Positions 1-8,524 of a stretch of 33,327 nt of DNA are shown here, in pieces. Every line of letters starts with the position of its first letter. Position 1 is the first letter of the stretch. The position numbers were made by a program, and so were the translations under genes. The stretch spans positions 1 to 33,327 of the forward strand of contig DAHVOV010000076.1 of NCBI GenBank assembly GCA_027318645.1. Direction: 5' to 3'. A model generated the notes under the pieces. The model was not told where the DNA came from. It searched no databases and saw nothing but the letters and a program-made list of their open reading frames with translations. This DNA is from Candidatus Aminicenantota bacterium (lineage in GTDB: Bacteria > Acidobacteriota > Aminicenantia > UBA2199).

Positions 1-200
1 CCACTTTGTTTTCCCTCTGCCTTTCCCTCGCTCTTCCCTTTCTCTTCCCTGGAGCCTGTAGCAGCTCAGGGAAAGCAGTGGGAAGAGAGAGGGAAGAATG
101 AGAGAAGAGAGAGTGGGAAAAGCCCTGTCAGAACCTTTTTCCCACTCTGTTTTCCCTCTGCCTTTCCCTTTGTTTTCCCTCTCTCTTCCCTGAAGTTCTT
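1..200. repeat. Degenerate low-complexity TTCCCTCT/AGGGAAGA repeat region with self-complementary segments
   Basis: 'tttccctctgcctttccctcgctcttccctttctcttccct' followed by 'agggaaagcagtgggaagagagagggaag' and then again 'tttttcccactctgttttccctctgcctttccc'. Confidence 0.75.
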
Positions 201-201
201 A

Positions 202-230
202 GAACAATTAGGGCCAAAACATAGTATAAT
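202..230 (+). promoter_or_regulatory. Candidate sigma70-like promoter upstream of sppA (perfect TATAAT at 225-230, weak -35)
   Basis: 'agaacaattagggccaaaacatagTATAATgtaac'; the -35 match is only partial. Confidence 0.4.
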
Positions 231-267
231 GTAACTTGCGAAAGGTGGAAATCCAAGGAGATACACT

Positions 268-1956
268 ATGAAACGAGGCGCGCTGATCGCCCTGCTCGTG
301 ATCGTCGTCATCCTGCTGGGCCTGTTCATCCTGGGCGGGTTCATCTACCTGCAGTTCACCCAGGAGCCGTACGTCCCCCAGAAGGCCTACCTGAAGATCG
401 AGATGAGCGGCACCATCCATGAGACCGCCCCGGCGCGGCTGTTCTCGATGGGCGGCGGCGAGCTGACCATCCACGACCTGTGGTACCACCTGGAGCGGGC
501 CGCCCGCGACCCGCGCATCCGCGGCGTCCTGGTGCGCATCGGCTACCTGGACTGCGGCTTCGCCAAGGTCGAGGAGATCGGCCGCCTGCTGCAGCGCTTC
601 GCCGCCAGCAAGAAGCCGGTGGCGGCCTTCATCGTCGATGGCGGGCTGAAGGAGTGCTACCTGGCCTCGTTCGCCGGCAAGGCCGTGATGTTCAAGGGCG
701 GCGCCCTCTCGGTCAGCGGCATCGGCGCCGAGGCCCTGTTCCTCAAGAACACCCTCTCCAAGCTGGGGGTGCAGGCCGACATGTTCCACATCGGCGACTA
801 CAAGACCGCCAGCAACACCTTCACCGAGGAGCGCATGACCCCGGCGCACCGCGAGTCCACCCAGGCGCTCATCGACGACCTGTACCAGGCCGTGATCGCC
901 GGGCTGGCCGCCAACCGCAAGCTCGACGCCGCGAAGGTCCGCGACCTCGTCGACCGCTCGCCCCTGCCCCAGGAGGAGTACGTCAAGGCCGGGCTGGTCG
1001 ACTCGCTGGGCTACGAGGACGACCTGTTCAAGCTGATGCCGGCCACCTTCCCCGAGGTCGATTTCCGCACCTATGCCAAGACCCGCTCGCCGCTGCCGTT
1101 CAGCGGCAGCAAGAAGATCGCCGTCATCTTCGCCGCCGGCGAGATCAACCTGGGCCGCAGCGGCGGCAGCTCGCTGTTCGGCGGCGAGGTCCTGGGCGCC
1201 GACACGCTGGCCGAGCAGCTGCGCAGCGCGCGCAACAACTCGGCGGTGAAGGCGGTGGTGCTGCGCGTAGACAGCCCGGGCGGCTCGGCCGTGGCCTCCG
1301 ACATCATCCTGCGCGAGGCCGAGCTGCTGGCCGCCAAGAAGCCCCTGGTCATCTCCATGTCCGACATGGCCGCCTCGGGCGGATACTGGATCTCGCTGTC
1401 GGCCAGCCGCATCCTCGCCCTGCCCGAGACCATCACCGCCTCGATCGGCGTCATCTCCGGCAAGCTCGTGCTCAAGGGCCTCTACGACAAGATCGGCGTC
1501 ACCAAGGAGATCCTGCGCACCTCGCCGTACGCCGCCATGTACTCCGACTACGAGCCGTTCAGCGAGGCGGAGCGGCAGAAGGTGGTCGCCGACATGCGGC
1601 GCATCTACGACGAGTTCCTGGCCAAGGTGGCGCGCAACCGCAAGATGGACAAGGCGGCGGTGGACCGCATCGCCCAGGGCCGCGTCTGGAGCGGCAGCGC
1701 GGCGCTGCGCCTGAAGCTGGTCGACGCCATGGGCGGCCTGAGCGCGGCCGTGGACGAGGCGCGCAAGCTGGCCCGCATCCCGGCCGGCGAGCGCTACGGC
1801 ATCCGCGTATACCCGCAGAAGAAGTCCTTCTTCGAGATGATCTTCGACATGGCCGGCGCCAGGGCGCGGAACCCCCTCGACGTCAGGGAGCAGCTGCGGG
1901 CCTACCAGAACTATTTTCCGGCGCTGGCATTGCCTTTTGCCCTCAGGTGCTTTTAA
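268..1956 (+). CDS. sppA: Signal peptide peptidase SppA, 67K-type (two-domain S49 protease)
   Basis: 562-aa ORF with N-terminal TM segment; Lys region 'MFHIGDYKTASNTFTEE' and Ser region 'VDSPGGSAVAS...MSDMAASGGYWIS' typical of SppA; strong Shine-Dalgarno 'aaggagatacactATG'. Confidence 0.95.
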   Translation: MKRGALIALLVIVVILLGLFILGGFIYLQFTQEPYVPQKAYLKIEMSGTIHETAPARLFSMGGGELTIHDLWYHLERAARDPRIRGVLVRIGYLDCGFAKVEEIGRLLQRFAASKKPVAAFIVDGGLKECYLASFAGKAVMFKGGALSVSGIGAEALFLKNTLSKLGVQADMFHIGDYKTASNTFTEERMTPAHRESTQALIDDLYQAVIAGLAANRKLDAAKVRDLVDRSPLPQEEYVKAGLVDSLGYEDDLFKLMPATFPEVDFRTYAKTRSPLPFSGSKKIAVIFAAGEINLGRSGGSSLFGGEVLGADTLAEQLRSARNNSAVKAVVLRVDSPGGSAVASDIILREAELLAAKKPLVISMSDMAASGGYWISLSASRILALPETITASIGVISGKLVLKGLYDKIGVTKEILRTSPYAAMYSDYEPFSEAERQKVVADMRRIYDEFLAKVARNRKMDKAAVDRIAQGRVWSGSAALRLKLVDAMGGLSAAVDEARKLARIPAGERYGIRVYPQKKSFFEMIFDMAGARARNPLDVREQLRAYQNYFPALALPFALRCF

Positions 1957-2001
1957 AAACGATCACCTGAACGAGTCCCGGCCGGAACAAATCGAGTTAT
2001 A

Positions 2002-2046
2002 ACTAGTCAGCGGCTTACAGTCCGACGGTCCTTCAAGGTTCCACCA
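2002..2046 (-). repeat. Dispersed repeat family 1, copy A1 (core only)
   Basis: Reverse complement 'ggtggaaccttgaaggaccgtcggactgtaagccgctgactag' closely matches 16672-16715 'ggtggaacctcgatggaccgtcggtctgcaagccgctggccag'. Confidence 0.85.
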
Positions 2047-2067
2047 GAAAAGAAAATAGCTCTAGAA

Positions 2068-2136
2068 CTGTTCGGTGGCTTTCAGTACGACGGTCCTTCG
2101 AGGTTCCACGTTCCATGTACCACGTTCCATGTTAAA
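2068..2136 (-). repeat. Dispersed repeat family 1, copy A2 (core plus ACGTGG tract)
   Basis: Reverse complement 'ctttaacatggaacgtggtacatggaacgtggaacctcgaaggaccgtcgtactgaaagccaccg'. Confidence 0.85.
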
Positions 2137-2153
2137 GCACTTCTCTCTGTTAG

Positions 2154-2202
2154 GCTTTCAACGTGGCACTTGGTACGTGGTACGTGGAACCTCGACGGAC
2201 TG
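2154..2202 (+). repeat. Dispersed repeat family 1, copy A3, inverted relative to A2
   Basis: 'ggctttcaacgtggcacttggtacgtggtacgtggaacctcgacggactg'. Confidence 0.8.
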
Positions 2203-2226
2203 TGAGATTTTTTACTTCTGCGAGCC

Positions 2227-2790
2227 CTAGTCCCAGCGCAGGTCGTACTCCGACAGCGGCTGGAAGTTGGTCAGCGACTTGACGATATCCACCTTCACGT
2301 TCTTGCCGCCGGCGATCTCCAGCGAGCGCTCCATCCAGCCGCAGATGCGGAACTCGGTGGTCTTGTCCAGCTCGGGGAAATGGGAGATGCGCACGATGCA
2401 GTGGTTGGTGTCGCTCAGCGGCACGCTGATGGCGCAGGGGCGGTAGTAGGAGCCGAGGTACTCGCCGGCCTTCTCGACCAGGGTGCTGGTCTTGGGGATC
2501 TTGACCAGGATCTTCAGCAGGCCGTGGAAGCGGTTGTCGGCGCTCATGCGGCCGAACTCCCAGGAGGCCTTCTTCAGGTCCCAGTCGTAGAACAGCTGGG
2601 CGATGTTGGCCATGGGCTCGATCAGTATCTCCTTCAGCGGGAACCAGGCCTCGGGGTTGATCTCGGAGCCGTAGACCCGGCGCGCGGCCGGCGAGATCAG
2701 CTCCAGCCACTTCTTCAGCCCGTACTGGCCGAACTTCTCCAGAATCATCTTCGGTGTCGACGCGATGATCACGCCCTTGACTTCGGTCAT
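2227..2790 (-). CDS. Hypothetical protein, possibly DUF2378/TIGR02265-like (Myxococcus-type family)
   Basis: Begins MTEVKGVIIASTPKMILEKFGQYG... (start codon at 2788-2790, internal to the listed ORF); pattern 'VKG...FG..G...WL..ISP..R......INPEAWFPL...GWMERSLEIAGG' resembles that family by eye. Confidence 0.6.
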   Translation of the reverse strand: MTEVKGVIIASTPKMILEKFGQYGLKKWLELISPAARRVYGSEINPEAWFPLKEILIEPMANIAQLFYDWDLKKASWEFGRMSADNRFHGLLKILVKIPKTSTLVEKAGEYLGSYYRPCAISVPLSDTNHCIVRISHFPELDKTTEFRICGWMERSLEIAGGKNVKVDIVKSLTNFQPLSEYDLRWD

Positions 2791-2831
2791 GCCTCCTCCT
2801 CCACGATCGTTTCCGTACGCATGGGACCCGC

Positions 2832-3410
2832 TCAGCGGCTTTCCGGGTTCATCAGCAGCGACATGGCCTCCTGGCGCGGCCCGAGGTTCTCGCGGAACAC
2901 GCCGCGCACCGCCGAGGTGATCGTCAGCGAGCCCGGCTTCTTGGCGCCGCGCATGCTCATGCACAGGTGCTCGGCCTTGATCACCACCATCACGCCCATG
3001 GGGTCGAGGGCCTGCACCAGGTAGTCGGCGATCTGCTTGGTCAGGCGCTCCTGCAGCTGCAGGCGCCTGGCCAGGTAGTCGACCAGGTGGGCCAGGTTGT
3101 TCAGGCCGATGATGCGCCCCTTGCGCGGGATGTAGGCGATGCTGGCCTTGCCCGAGAAGGGGAGCAGGTGATGCTCGCACATGGAATAGATGGGGATGTC
3201 CTTCAGGATCACCATCTCGTCGTGCTTTTCCTCGGTGAGGCAGCGGAGGAAGTCGGCCGGCTCCTGGCCGGTGCCGGCCAGGACCTCGGCGAACATCTCC
3301 GCCGCCCGGCGCGGCGTCTCGCGCAGCCGCTCGGACGCCGGGTCCTCGCCGATGCCCTCGAGGATCGCCGCCACGCCGCGCTTAATCTTTTCCAGGTCCA
3401 TGTTCCTCAT
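2832..3410 (-). CDS. folE: GTP cyclohydrolase I
   Basis: 'YSMCEHHLLPFSGKASIAYIPRKGRIIGLNNLAHLVDYLARRLQLQERLTKQIAD' and 'AEHLCMSMRGAKKPGSLTITSAVRGVF' are FolE signatures including zinc/active-site residues. Confidence 0.97.
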   Translation of the reverse strand: MRNMDLEKIKRGVAAILEGIGEDPASERLRETPRRAAEMFAEVLAGTGQEPADFLRCLTEEKHDEMVILKDIPIYSMCEHHLLPFSGKASIAYIPRKGRIIGLNNLAHLVDYLARRLQLQERLTKQIADYLVQALDPMGVMVVIKAEHLCMSMRGAKKPGSLTITSAVRGVFRENLGPRQEAMSLLMNPESR

Positions 3411-4566
3411 GAATGACCCCCAGCACCATGCGCAGGGCCTCCTTGGCCGGCAGCCCCAGGGCGTCGGCCAGGCGGCGGACGTCGTCGAACTCGGGCTTGA
3501 CGTTGGCCGTGCGCCCCTGGAAGGCGGCCGTCTTGAAGCGCACGTCGACGCCGGCCAAGCGCACGCTGCGCGTCTCGCGCGGCAGCACGACGCGGTCGGA
3601 CAGGCGCTGGCGCAGGCCGATGGCCGAGGTCTCGGCGAAGACGGCCCCGACCACCGCCTCGCGCGCCTCGGGTGCGCAGAGCGCCGTCAGCTGGAACCCC
3701 GGGCGCCCCTTCTTCATCAGCCCCGGGGCGACGAACACGTCCAGGGCGCCGGCCTGGACGATGCGCTCGGCGGCGTGGGCGAGCAGCTCGGGGCTGAGGT
3801 CGTCCAGGAAGCACTCCAGCACCCACACGCCGTCGGCGGCCGGCGCCGCGTCGCGCTCCTCCAGGACGGCGCGCAGCAGGTTGGGGATAGCGGGGAACGT
3901 CTTGTGGCCGCAGCCGCTTCCCGTGCGCAGCGGGCGGGCGGTGCGCCCGGGGCCGGCCTGGCGGCCGAAGGTGGTCAGGATGGCCGCCGCCGTCGGCGTG
4001 AGCAACTCGTCCTCGATCTCGCCGGCGCGGCAGGCCAGCCCCTGGACCATGCGCAGCACGGCCGGCGGCGGCACCGGCAGCACGCCGTGGCGGGTGCGCA
4101 CGCTGCCGAAGCCGGTCACCAGGGTGGTGAACACGATGGGGCAGCGCTCCAGCTTCTCCCACAGCCAGCAGAAGCCCAGGATGTCGACCAGCGAGTCGGC
4201 GGCGCCCACCTCGTGCAGGTGGACGTGGCGCAGCTCCTCGCCGTGCACGGCGGCCTCGGCGGAGAAGATGGTCTGGAAGACGAGGGCGGCGTCGGCGCGC
4301 ACGCGCGGCGACAGCGGGACGGCGGCGAGGAAGGCCTCGATCTCGGGCCAGGTGACGGCCTGGGCCGCCGGCGGCGCCTCGACGGTGACCTGCCGGCAGC
4401 GCAGGTGGCTGCGCTCGACGTCGGCGACCGTCACGCGCACGTCCAGGCCGATGGCCTCGAAGGTCCGCTTGAACTCGGCGCCGCAGTCGAGCAGGTCGAT
4501 GAGCGAGGCCAGGATCATGTCCCCCGATGCCCCGCATTCGGTCTGGAAGAGCAGCTCGCGCGCCAT
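3382..4566 (-). CDS. larC: Nickel-pincer cofactor biosynthesis protein LarC (DUF111 family)
   Basis: 'ECGASGDMILASLIDL', 'HLHEVGAADSLVDILGFCWLWEKL', C-terminal 'LECFLDDLSPELLAHAAERIVQAGALDVFVAPGLMKKGRPGFQLTALC' are characteristic. Start set at MARELLFQTECG (4564-4566). Confidence 0.92.
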   Translation of the reverse strand: MARELLFQTECGASGDMILASLIDLLDCGAEFKRTFEAIGLDVRVTVADVERSHLRCRQVTVEAPPAAQAVTWPEIEAFLAAVPLSPRVRADAALVFQTIFSAEAAVHGEELRHVHLHEVGAADSLVDILGFCWLWEKLERCPIVFTTLVTGFGSVRTRHGVLPVPPPAVLRMVQGLACRAGEIEDELLTPTAAAILTTFGRQAGPGRTARPLRTGSGCGHKTFPAIPNLLRAVLEERDAAPAADGVWVLECFLDDLSPELLAHAAERIVQAGALDVFVAPGLMKKGRPGFQLTALCAPEAREAVVGAVFAETSAIGLRQRLSDRVVLPRETRSVRLAGVDVRFKTAAFQGRTANVKPEFDDVRRLADALGLPAKEALRMVLGVIHEEHGPGKD

Positions 4567-4657
4567 GGCGCCGTTATACCCGATTGCGCCCGGGCCGTCA
4601 AGCGCCCGGCTTGACGGCGGCGGAGCGCTTCGTGTATAACCCTGGCGGAGGAAGCGC

Positions 4658-6304
4658 ATGAACCGCCAGCCCCGGCCGACCCTGCCCGAGTGGCAGGCCC
4701 TGGAACGCCACGCGGCCGAGCTGCACCCGCGCCGCCTGCGCGACCTGTTCGCCGCCGATCCCGGCCGCGGCGCCCGGCTGGCGCTGCGCGCCGAGGGCTT
4801 CTACGCCGATTATTCCAAGAACCGGGTCACCGACGAGACCCTGGCCCTGCTGTTCCGGCTGGCCGCCGCCTGCGGCCTGGCGGCCGAGACGCGGCGCCTC
4901 TTCGCCGGCGAGGCGGTCAACGAGACCGAGGGGCGGCCGGCGCTGCACTGGGCCCTGCGCGACCTCTCCGCGGCGGCGCTGCCGGTCGCCGGCGAGGACG
5001 TCATGCCGCGCATCCGCGACGTGCGCGAGCGCATGGCCGCCGCCGCCGGCCGCCTGCGCGCGGGCCAGTGGCTCGGCCACTCGGGCCGGCCCATCCGCCG
5101 CCTGGTGCATGTCGGCATCGGCGGCTCCGACCTGGGCCCGCGCATGGCCTGCGCGGCGCTGCGCTTCTTCTCCCAGGGCGGGCCGCGGATCGACTTCGTC
5201 TCCAACCTCGATCCCGGCCAGATGGGGGAGACGCTGCGCCCGCTGGCGCCGGAGGAGACGCTGTTCATCCTGGCCTCCAAGACCTTCACCACCCAGGAGA
5301 CCCTGGCCAACGCCGCCTGCGCCCGCGACTGGCTACTGGGGCGCTTCCCGGACCGGGCGGCGCTGGCGCGCCATGTCGTCACCGTGACCGCCAATCCCCA
5401 GGCGGCCCGCGACTGGGGTGTCGCCGCCGAGAACGTGTTCGAGTTCTGGGACTGGGTGGGCGGGCGCTTCTCGCTGCCCTCGGCGGTCGGCCTGCCGCTG
5501 ATGGCGGCCATCGGCGCCGAGCGTTTCCTGGAGCTGCTGCGCGGCTACGAGTCGATGGACCGCCACTTCCGCAGCGCGCCGCCGGAGGCCAACCTGCCGC
5601 TGCTGCTGGCCCTGCTCGGCGTCTGGAACGCCGTCTTCCTGGGGCTTCCCGCCCACGCCGTGCTGCCGTACAGCTATGCCCTGCGCCTGCTGCCCGCCTT
5701 CCTGCAGCAGCTGGAGATGGAGTCCAACGGCAAGGGCGTCGACCGCCAGGGCCGGGCCGTCGGCTACGCCACGGCGCCGGTGCTGTGGGGCGGGCCCGGG
5801 ACCGACGGGCAGCACGCCTTCTTCCAGCTGCTGCACCAGGGGACGCCGGCGGTCTCCTGCGACTTCATCGGCTTCCGCCGCTCGCTGGACCCCTTCGCCG
5901 ACCACCACGAGCAGCTCCTGGCCAACCTGTTCGCCCAGTCGCAGGCGCTGGCGTTCGGCCGCGACCGCGAGGAGCTGGCCCGCGACAAGGTCCCTGCGGC
6001 GCAGCGCCCGTTCCGCGCCTTCCCCGGCGACCGCATCAGCACCACCATCCTGGCCGACGAGCTCACCCCCGGGACGCTGGGCCGGCTGATCGCCCTCTAC
6101 GAGCACAAGGTCTTCGCCCAGGGGGTGATCTGGAACATCGACTCCTTCGACCAGTGGGGCGTGGAGCTGGGCAAGACGATCGCCGCCCGCCTGCTGCCCA
6201 AGGTCAAGGGCGAGGCGGACCCGGGCGACGAGGACAGCTCGACGCAGGCCCTGATCCAGTTCTGCCGCGAACCAGGCGGCAGTGAAAGAGACCGAGGAAA
6301 GTGA
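4658..6304 (+). CDS. pgi: Glucose-6-phosphate isomerase
   Basis: 'FYADYSKNRVTDETLALL', 'HVGIGGSDLGPRMACAALR', 'ASKTFTTQETLANA', 'LPAFLQQLEMESNGKGVDRQG', 'GTDGQHAFFQLLHQGT'. Confidence 0.97.
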   Translation: MNRQPRPTLPEWQALERHAAELHPRRLRDLFAADPGRGARLALRAEGFYADYSKNRVTDETLALLFRLAAACGLAAETRRLFAGEAVNETEGRPALHWALRDLSAAALPVAGEDVMPRIRDVRERMAAAAGRLRAGQWLGHSGRPIRRLVHVGIGGSDLGPRMACAALRFFSQGGPRIDFVSNLDPGQMGETLRPLAPEETLFILASKTFTTQETLANAACARDWLLGRFPDRAALARHVVTVTANPQAARDWGVAAENVFEFWDWVGGRFSLPSAVGLPLMAAIGAERFLELLRGYESMDRHFRSAPPEANLPLLLALLGVWNAVFLGLPAHAVLPYSYALRLLPAFLQQLEMESNGKGVDRQGRAVGYATAPVLWGGPGTDGQHAFFQLLHQGTPAVSCDFIGFRRSLDPFADHHEQLLANLFAQSQALAFGRDREELARDKVPAAQRPFRAFPGDRISTTILADELTPGTLGRLIALYEHKVFAQGVIWNIDSFDQWGVELGKTIAARLLPKVKGEADPGDEDSSTQALIQFCREPGGSERDRGK

Positions 6305-6359
6305 AAAGTGAAAGAGTCTTGCCGATAAAAGTGAAAGAGGCTGAGGAGCGTGAAAGAGC
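6281..6359 (+). repeat. Degenerate AGTGAAAAGTGAAAGAG repeat tract overlapping the 3' end of pgi
   Basis: 'agtgaaagagaccgaggaaagtgaaaagtgaaagagtcttgccgataaaagtgaaagaggctgaggagcgtgaaagagcc'; reverse complement at 6806-6890. Confidence 0.8.
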
Positions 6360-6450
6360 CGCATGGCGGGCATTAGCAGCAGAAGTTTTACTTTTGGGCG
6401 TTTGCAGATCTGTCCAAAATAACTTTTAAGAAGACGGTTGCAGCGGGTAG

Positions 6451-6676
6451 GACTAAAGCACCAATTTCCAAGCACCAAATTCCAAATAAGCTCCAAATTC
6501 CAATAATCAAATGACCCAAACCAAGAGCAAACGCAATCGTGAATGAAATTACGGCACTGGAATCGTACTCGATCCTGGGAAGGTATGATTTCGGTTGAAT
6601 GCTTTGGTTTAGGTCATTGGAATTTGGAACTTGGGATTTGTTTGGGATTTGGTGCTTGGAGCTTGGTATTTTAGTC
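6451..6676. repeat. Imperfect long inverted repeat (arms about 75-85 nt), CCAATTTCCAAGCACCAAATTCC vocabulary
   Basis: Left arm 'gactaaagcaccaatttccaagcaccaaattccaaataagctccaaattccaataatcaaatgacccaaacc'; right arm reverse complement 'gactaaaataccaagctccaagcaccaaatcccaaacaaatcccaagttccaaattccaatgacctaaacc'. Confidence 0.85.
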
Positions 6677-6745
6677 TTACGAGCACCAGACCTCGTTTGA
6701 AAAACCGGAGGGAATGGCCTCGAAACCTTTTACGGATCAAGCTGT

Positions 6746-6774
6746 CTGTCCAAAAAGCGATTTATTTTGGACAG
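6746..6774. repeat. Perfect 10-bp inverted repeat with 9-nt loop
   Basis: ctgtccaaaa-agcgattta-ttttggacag. Confidence 0.7.
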
Positions 6775-6805
6775 CAATGGGGCGTTTGATATTCTGACAG
6801 GCCAG

Positions 6806-6890
6806 GCTCTTTCACTATTCACTTTTCACTCTTCACCATTCTTTTCCTGACATGCCAGACTCTTTCACTTTTCACTATTCACTTTTTCTT
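6806..6890 (-). repeat. TTCACTATTCACTTTTCAC repeat tract, inverted relative to 6281-6359
   Basis: 'ctctttcactattcacttttcactcttcaccattcttttcctgacatgccagactctttcacttttcactattcacttttt'. Confidence 0.8.
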
Positions 6891-6917
6891 TTGGCCGCGT
6901 CTTGCTATAATGCTTCA

Positions 6918-7799
6918 ATGGCGATGCTGAAATACTTCCTGGTCTCCCTGCGGCCCAAGCAATGGGTGAAGAACGTCTTCATCTTCGCGCCGATGATCTT
7001 CTCCCTGCACATGTTCCAGCCGGCCTACATCTGGCGCAGCCTGCTGGCCTTCCTGCTCTTCAGCCTGGTCACCGGCGCCATCTACGTCCTCAACGACATC
7101 CTCGACCGCGAGAAGGACCGCCTGCACCCGGTGAAGAAGGAGCGGCCCATCGCCGCTGGCCGGCTGCGACCGGGCACGGCGCTGGCCGGGGCGGCGGTGC
7201 TCCTCGCCGTCGTGCTGGCCGTCATCCTCCGCTTCGACCGCGGCTTCTTCCTCATCACCGCCTTCTACGCCGGGCTCAACGTCCTCTACTCGCTCCTGCT
7301 GAAGCGGGTGGTCATCATCGACATCATGATCATCGCCCTGGGCTTCGTGCTGCGGGTCATGATCGGCGGCGCCGTCAACGACATCCTCCTCTACCCCTGG
7401 ATCCTCATCTCCACCTTCCTGCTGGCCGTCTTCCTGGCCCTGATCAAGCGCCGCCAGGAGCTGCTGAAGGTGCAGGAGCTGCACCCCGAGCCGGTCACGC
7501 GCAAGACGCTGGAGAGCTACACCGTCGCCCTGCTCGACCAGATGATCAGCATCGCCACCGCCACCACCCTCATCTCCTACATCATCTACGTCCTGTCCCC
7601 CGACGTGCAGCAGAAGTTCGGCACCAACAACCTGTACTTCACGGTCCCCTTCGTCATCTTCGGCATCTTCCGCTACCTGTACCTGGCCTACGCCCGCGGC
7701 GAGGGGGAAAGCCCGTCCGACATCGTCATCGGCGACCTGCCCTTCGCCCTCAACCTGGTCCTCTGGGTCGGCGTCTTCATCCTGCTGGTGATCCACTGA
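6918..7799 (+). CDS. UbiA-family prenyltransferase, decaprenyl-phosphate phosphoribosyltransferase-like
   Basis: 'SLRPKQWVKNVFIFAPMIFS', 'AIYVLNDILDREKDRLHPVKKERPIAAGRL' (NDxxDxxxD) and multiple TM segments. Start taken at MAMLKYF, since the upstream ORF extension is translated repeat. Confidence 0.88.
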   Translation: MAMLKYFLVSLRPKQWVKNVFIFAPMIFSLHMFQPAYIWRSLLAFLLFSLVTGAIYVLNDILDREKDRLHPVKKERPIAAGRLRPGTALAGAAVLLAVVLAVILRFDRGFFLITAFYAGLNVLYSLLLKRVVIIDIMIIALGFVLRVMIGGAVNDILLYPWILISTFLLAVFLALIKRRQELLKVQELHPEPVTRKTLESYTVALLDQMISIATATTLISYIIYVLSPDVQQKFGTNNLYFTVPFVIFGIFRYLYLAYARGEGESPSDIVIGDLPFALNLVLWVGVFILLVIH

Positions 7800-7806
7800 G
7801 GCGCCG

Positions 7807-8442
7807 ATGGCCGACCTGGCCGTCATGCGCAGGCTGCAGTCCTCGGCCCTCAGCGCCGAGGAGCTGGAGGAGATCCACCGCCGCTATCCCGACGACACCC
7901 GCGTGCAGCTGGGCCTGGTGCAGCACCCGCGCTTCCCGCAGGCCACCGCCCTGGGGATCCTGAGCAAGCTGTTCGCCGCCGACCTGGTGCGCGTCATCAA
8001 GAACGTCAAGGCCAACCCCTACGTGCGCAAGAAGGCCGAGCTGGAGTTCCTGCAGCGCTACCGCCGCCTGGCGCTCGGCGAGAAGGTCTCGCTGGTCAAG
8101 TCGGCGCCGAACTCGCTCCTGCTCGCCCTGACCGACGAGGACCAGCCGCCGCTGCTGCAGGCCATCCTGCAGAACCCCAGCTGCAGCGAGGAGGTGGTGC
8201 TGCGCTTCGTGAACCGCGCCGCCGACCGCGGCCGCTTCTACCAGGCCTTCGCCGACACCGCCTGGCACCAGAGCGCCGCCGTGGCTGAGGCGGTGGCTCA
8301 CGATCCCGAGGCGCCGGTCCGCGCGCTGCTGCAGATCATTCCCCACCTGGGGCTGACGGGGCTGCAGCGCCTCTACCGCGACGCCGCCACCCATCCGTCC
8401 GTCCGCGAGCGCATCCGCGCCTATCTCGACCAGCGCGAATAG
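7807..8442 (+). CDS. Hypothetical alpha-helical (HEAT/leucine-rich-variant-like) protein
   Basis: 211-aa ORF immediately after the prenyltransferase; repeated helical units such as 'LGLVQHPRFPQATALGILSKL...VRVIKNVKANPYVR...LLQAILQNPSCSEEVVLRFV'. Confidence 0.7.
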   Translation: MADLAVMRRLQSSALSAEELEEIHRRYPDDTRVQLGLVQHPRFPQATALGILSKLFAADLVRVIKNVKANPYVRKKAELEFLQRYRRLALGEKVSLVKSAPNSLLLALTDEDQPPLLQAILQNPSCSEEVVLRFVNRAADRGRFYQAFADTAWHQSAAVAEAVAHDPEAPVRALLQIIPHLGLTGLQRLYRDAATHPSVRERIRAYLDQRE

Positions 8443-8524
8443 TGTGTCGGCGGCAACACCGGCCGGGGAGGTGCCGCCGGCGGCACTTGCCTCGGAGCGG
8501 CCGCGGCGGTACAATCGCCCTCTC

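Noticed and set aside
66-344. 92-aa minus-strand ORF over the first repeat region
   Set aside because: Translated low-complexity repeat, overlapping the sppA promoter and start region; no protein-like features.
480-1970. 496-aa overlapping ORF in another frame of sppA
   Set aside because: Arg/Gly/Pro/Ala-rich translation typical of alternate frames in high-GC DNA; the sppA frame is clearly coding.
6852-6917. Upstream start of the prenyltransferase ORF (MPDSFTFHYSLFLL...)
   Set aside because: The extension translates the TTCACTATTCAC repeat; ATG at 6918 gives the expected UbiA-type N-terminus.
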